From contig OZ024887.1 of assembly GCA_964017195.1 (NCBI GenBank), positions 3,895,959-3,959,958 on the forward strand: a stretch of 64,000 bases of DNA, given 5' to 3'. Shown in pieces: positions 61,701 to 64,000 of the stretch. Under the pieces are notes generated by a model. The model did no database searches, was not told where the DNA came from, and was given only the letters and a program-made list of their open reading frames with translations. Source of the DNA: Siderastrea radians. Taxonomy: Eukaryota > Cnidaria > Anthozoa > Scleractinia > Rhizangiidae. The position numbers and the translations under genes were made by a program. Within the stretch, counting starts at the first letter, position 1. Each line of letters starts with the position of its first letter.

Positions 61701-63050
61701 GGTGCAAATTGCAAAAAATCCAATGTTGATTTAAGCGATGTTAATTTTCTGAAGCATTAATTTCTGCGACCGCAGTCAAGTGCAATGTTAATATCCATGA
61801 TGTTAATTTCTATCATTTTGACTTCACCGGTATATTAGTAAAGGGATATTTAAACAACAGTCCAGGGGGGGTGGGGGTACTCCCATCAATTTAGGATAAG
61901 TGTGTGTCACAATTGCTCCTAAACCCTGTCCCTATTTAAGGATAGAAAATCGAAAATTGATACCTTTTTTAAGGCCCAAACCTGAAAATGACACCCTATT
62001 CAAGGGGAAAACAATCACTAATAATTGTGTAAATGGGTCGTTGTTTCTGTAACATGGGAAGTTTAACATCAAGCATAGAATACTAGACTAAGCTTAGTTT
62101 ACAATACTCCATCATAACCATGGTTTACCTACTGCAATTTTAGTTAATACGAAAAAAGAAACCCTATCTATAAAGCATCACATCGCGATCTGATTCCAAA
62201 AAGAGGCAAAATGAATACCCTGTTTAAGGACTGAGAACCTCAAAAACGATACCCCATTCCGCAGCACATACCTATATAGCTTATATATGGGAGTACCTGA
62301 GAGTACCCCCTTCCCCCCCCACCCCCCTGGGCAACAGTAGCATACTTTGATCTTTCACTACTCTGTTTACAATCTCTGAAATGATGACCTTTTTTAACCG
62401 TCCCCCCCCCCCTCCATGGAAGGTTTTTTTTGGGTTTGAACCCACCCCTCTGGAATTTACAGTTTATTTAGCTTCATACTAAATTTTAACCTTTTTGGAA
62501 CCCCCACCCCTGTGGAATTTTCAATGACCTTCCAAGGGGTCGTCTTATTACAGCCTTATGTGCCTTTTGGCTTGAAGAAAAATGATGATGATTCCAGGGG
62601 GTGGGTGTGGATATTTTTTGGAACTGCAAAATTCAATTTTATAAGTACCAAGTATAATTTAATTTCTTAATGTACCTTTTGGGATTTCTAAGGCAATTAA
62701 GGGATGATACTTTCAGAATATCTTGTAACTATAGAAAATTCAACTGATATTTGTCTGATTGAATTTACTTGCTATTTCTCTAGGATATAGAGAACCAAGT
62801 GTGGTGACAGCTAATGTGTACCAAGGTGTTCATCGGCGTTTGTTAGGCCAGCACACGTTTGAATTTCTCTCCAGGAATGACACCTTTTACAGACTGCTTT
62901 ATGGAGCACTAGATCCTATCAATTTCATGTGTGAAGCTTTGAAGATCTCACCAGCAGACATCCATGATCTAGATGCAGCTCTGGCAGAGACATTTAAGAC
63001 TAAAGCTCCTGAAGGATTTGAGTTCATTGGTACTTGCACAGAAGGGACAG
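54741..63050 (+). CDS. DBB-domain (Dof/BCAP/BANK) signalling adaptor, first four coding exons
   Basis: Coding exons are 54741-54783, 55957-56000, 56218-56365 and 62784-63050, with phases 1, 0 and 1 joining cleanly. They give 167 residues, and the frame continues past a GTAAAT donor outside the window. From about residue 20 the sequence fits the DBB domain of Drosophila Dof and vertebrate BCAP (PIK3AP1) and BANK1: IVPEKVQHD, an Ig-like (TIG) stretch with RVQVPARLVN and STLMLETPG, then LLYGALDPINFMCEALKISP, matching the NPVEFMCQAFKI block of BCAP, then LDAALAETF. These cytoplasmic adaptors link receptors to PI3-kinase or FGF-receptor signalling and usually carry ankyrin repeats after DBB, which would lie downstream. 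No TIR domain is seen before DBB; residues 1-19 are short and polar. The acceptor three bases before the ATG implies a spliced 5' UTR. Intron 3 is 6.4 kb and full of transposons. Confidence 0.8.
55101..55250. mobile_element. 150-bp MITE in intron 1 of the adaptor gene
   Basis: TTGTCCAATACTCCGACAAA continuing to TTTATGCA on the left is the inverted copy of the right end, which closes with TTGTCGGAGTATTGGACAA. The arms are about 35 bases. The middle is AT-rich. Confidence 0.88.
55258..55747. mobile_element. MITE rich in ATCAAT/GATTGAT repeats
   Basis: The ends CTATTAGACCCAGCCTGACC and, complemented, CTAATACCCGGCCTGACCAA are inverted repeats. The interior is made of ATCAAT-type words in one half and their complements in the other, including a (GATT)n run at about 55660-55700. 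It could fold back almost end to end. Confidence 0.7.
56633..57227. mobile_element. 595-bp MITE with TA target duplication
   Basis: AGGTGGCTCCCTATAG at the left pairs with CTCTAGGGAGCCACCT at the right. Both are flanked by TA (56631-56632, 57228-57229), as for Tc1/mariner-type insertion. It interrupts the left arm of the 56555-61687 element and is therefore younger. Confidence 0.82.
59461..60751. mobile_element. hAT-like non-autonomous element
   Basis: The ends CAGTGTTCAATCTAG and CTAGATTGAGCACTG form 15-base inverted repeats with one mismatch. CAAATA flanks both ends directly. CAGTG termini recall hAT elements, but those make 8-base duplications and only six bases match here. No transposase frame is seen. 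A further MITE (59914-60344) lies inside. Confidence 0.55.
59914..60344. mobile_element. MITE nested within the hAT-like element
   Basis: GAAGTCAACTGGCTTTCGTT, continuing ACTTTTAGGGGATTCGCGCT, is the inverted copy of the right end (AGCGCGAGTCCCCTAAAAGT, then AACGATAGCCAGTC). The arms run on through CGCAAAAATGACGA-type words to about 85 bases. No coding content. Confidence 0.82.
61862..62330. mobile_element. MITE with G-run/C-run termini
   Basis: CCAGGGGGGGTGGGGGTACT at the left and AGTACCCCCTTCCCCCCCAC...CTGG at the right form inverted ends. Complementary words (CCCTATTTAAGG, ACCCTGTTTAAGG) repeat inside. It lies in intron 3 of the adaptor gene, 450 bases before exon 4. Confidence 0.7.
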
Positions 63051-63640
63051 GTAAATATAATTTTATATATTGGTATGTGATGAAGGTGAACTGGCACTTG
63101 GCAATAACACAGTGATCTAGAATTGCCTGTCCTTCAATTCAGTTTCCAAGGCATGAAGTGTTAGAACAGGACTGTACACTTAAAAGCGCAACCCATTCCC
63201 TCACCAGACTGAGTCCGACTATAAATATTCATCCTGCTTACAACTAAAAAGTCCCCTTTAGTTGCCACTTTCACAAGTACACTTCTTAAGAAATAAAAAG
63301 ATTTAAAGTTAATGAGAAAAATTTTTCCTGTTTTTGTTTCACTGCTGTACTGCATACTGTGCTGTGAGAAAGATCATATGCTGCGCGCTTTAGGATCGTT
63401 ATTTTCCTTTTTTTTGCTTATTACGCGTAATATCGTAATAATATTTTCTAGCTTACTACTTTTTCCCTCCTCCTTAAGTGTGGTTTCCCATTCTCCTTTC
63501 CTCTTTCTATTTTGTTTATATCTCTCTGCGTCAAGAACCCAAAATTCTGCTGCTCTCTTTCCCCCCCTCCTTCCCCCTCTAAAAAACATTTTCAGCATAA
63601 AGAATTCCGTATTATCGTAATAACGTGGTGGCAATATCGG

Positions 63641-64000
63641 CGGTTAAACTAAAGAAACCTTGTCGTAATAACCGTAATAACGTTGTTCAATTAAAGGAAC
63701 CTTGTCGTAATAACCATAATAACCGTAATAAAGATGTTCAACTAGAGAAACCTTGTCATAATAGCCGTAATAACGTAATAATGATGTTCAACCAAAGAAA
63801 CCTTGTCGTAATAGCCGTAATAACGTAATAATGATGTTCAACCAAAGAAACCTTGTCGTAATAGCCGTAATAACGTAATAACGATGTTCAACCAAAGAAA
63901 CCTTGTCGTAATAGCCGTAATAACGTAATAATGATGTTCAACCAAAGAAACCTTGTCGTAATAGCCGTAATAACGTAATAACGATGTTCAACCAAAGAAA
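63641..64000. repeat. 50-bp tandem repeat, cut by the window end
   Basis: A unit of exactly 50 bases containing AAAGAAACCTTGTCGTAATA and CCGTAATAACGTAATAA repeats at 63791, 63841, 63891, 63941 and 63991. Earlier copies from about 63641 are diverged and vary in length. From the second regular unit a single base alternates (GATG/CGATG before TTCA), giving a 100-bp higher-order period. It is in the next intron of the adaptor gene if that gene continues. Confidence 0.95.

Noticed and set aside
63641..64000. CRISPR array
   Set aside because: The 50-base units are contiguous with no unique spacers, and the window is animal DNA.

Overview
This window is animal nuclear DNA, most likely from an anthozoan cnidarian and probably a stony coral. 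It is AT-rich and its genes are small, with short exons and GT-AG introns. It holds animal-only gene families (a PRC2 cofactor, a three-CCCH RNA-binding protein, a rhodopsin-class GPCR, a BCAP/BANK/Dof-type adaptor). It is also dense in short inverted-repeat transposons and tRNA-derived SINEs of the kind common in corals. The species assignment is inference. No rRNA gene, functional tRNA, CRISPR array or prokaryotic operon was seen.

Layout. At 1.7-6.5 kb on the minus strand is a five-exon gene for a secreted protein with one LamG/concanavalin A-like domain; it ends in a Pro/Thr-rich linker and a basic tail. At 11.25-12.39 kb on the minus strand is a rhodopsin-class, peptide-receptor-like GPCR whose coding region is in one exon. 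From 12.4 to 27 kb there is no host coding gene that I can support. That stretch holds a SINE, palindromic and tandem MITEs, a 1.7 kb Tc1/mariner-superfamily element with a frameshifted transposase (23.8-25.6 kb), and a fold-back repeat (25.7-26.8 kb). A candidate promoter with a perfect CRE lies at 27.08 kb. It precedes a 12-exon plus-strand gene (28.3-36.6 kb) for a secreted 919-residue protein with four LamG domains in tandem, a paralogue of the first gene.

At 39.5-44.7 kb on the minus strand is a complete five-exon AEBP2 orthologue (PRC2 accessory subunit). It is head-to-head with an intronless ZC3H10 orthologue (46.24-47.12 kb, plus), and about 1.5 kb between them must hold both promoters. 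From 47 to 64 kb the plus strand carries the first four coding exons of a DBB-domain (Dof/BCAP/BANK) signalling adaptor. It starts at 54.74 kb and runs off the window. Its upstream region and introns are crowded with MITEs, several nested in one another. The window ends in a 50-bp tandem repeat.

No operon-like cooperation is implied. The two LamG genes form a divergent local family, one copy with one domain and one with four, with shared cysteine pairs and partly shared intron positions. AEBP2 and ZC3H10 are a candidate bidirectional-promoter pair. All exon joins were made by hand from reading frame, splice signals and phase, and transcript data would test them. The least understood items are the repeat-driven features: a microsatellite acting as a splice-acceptor tract, a perfect 99-bp-arm hairpin, mirror-image microsatellites inside one intron, and nested inverted-repeat elements.
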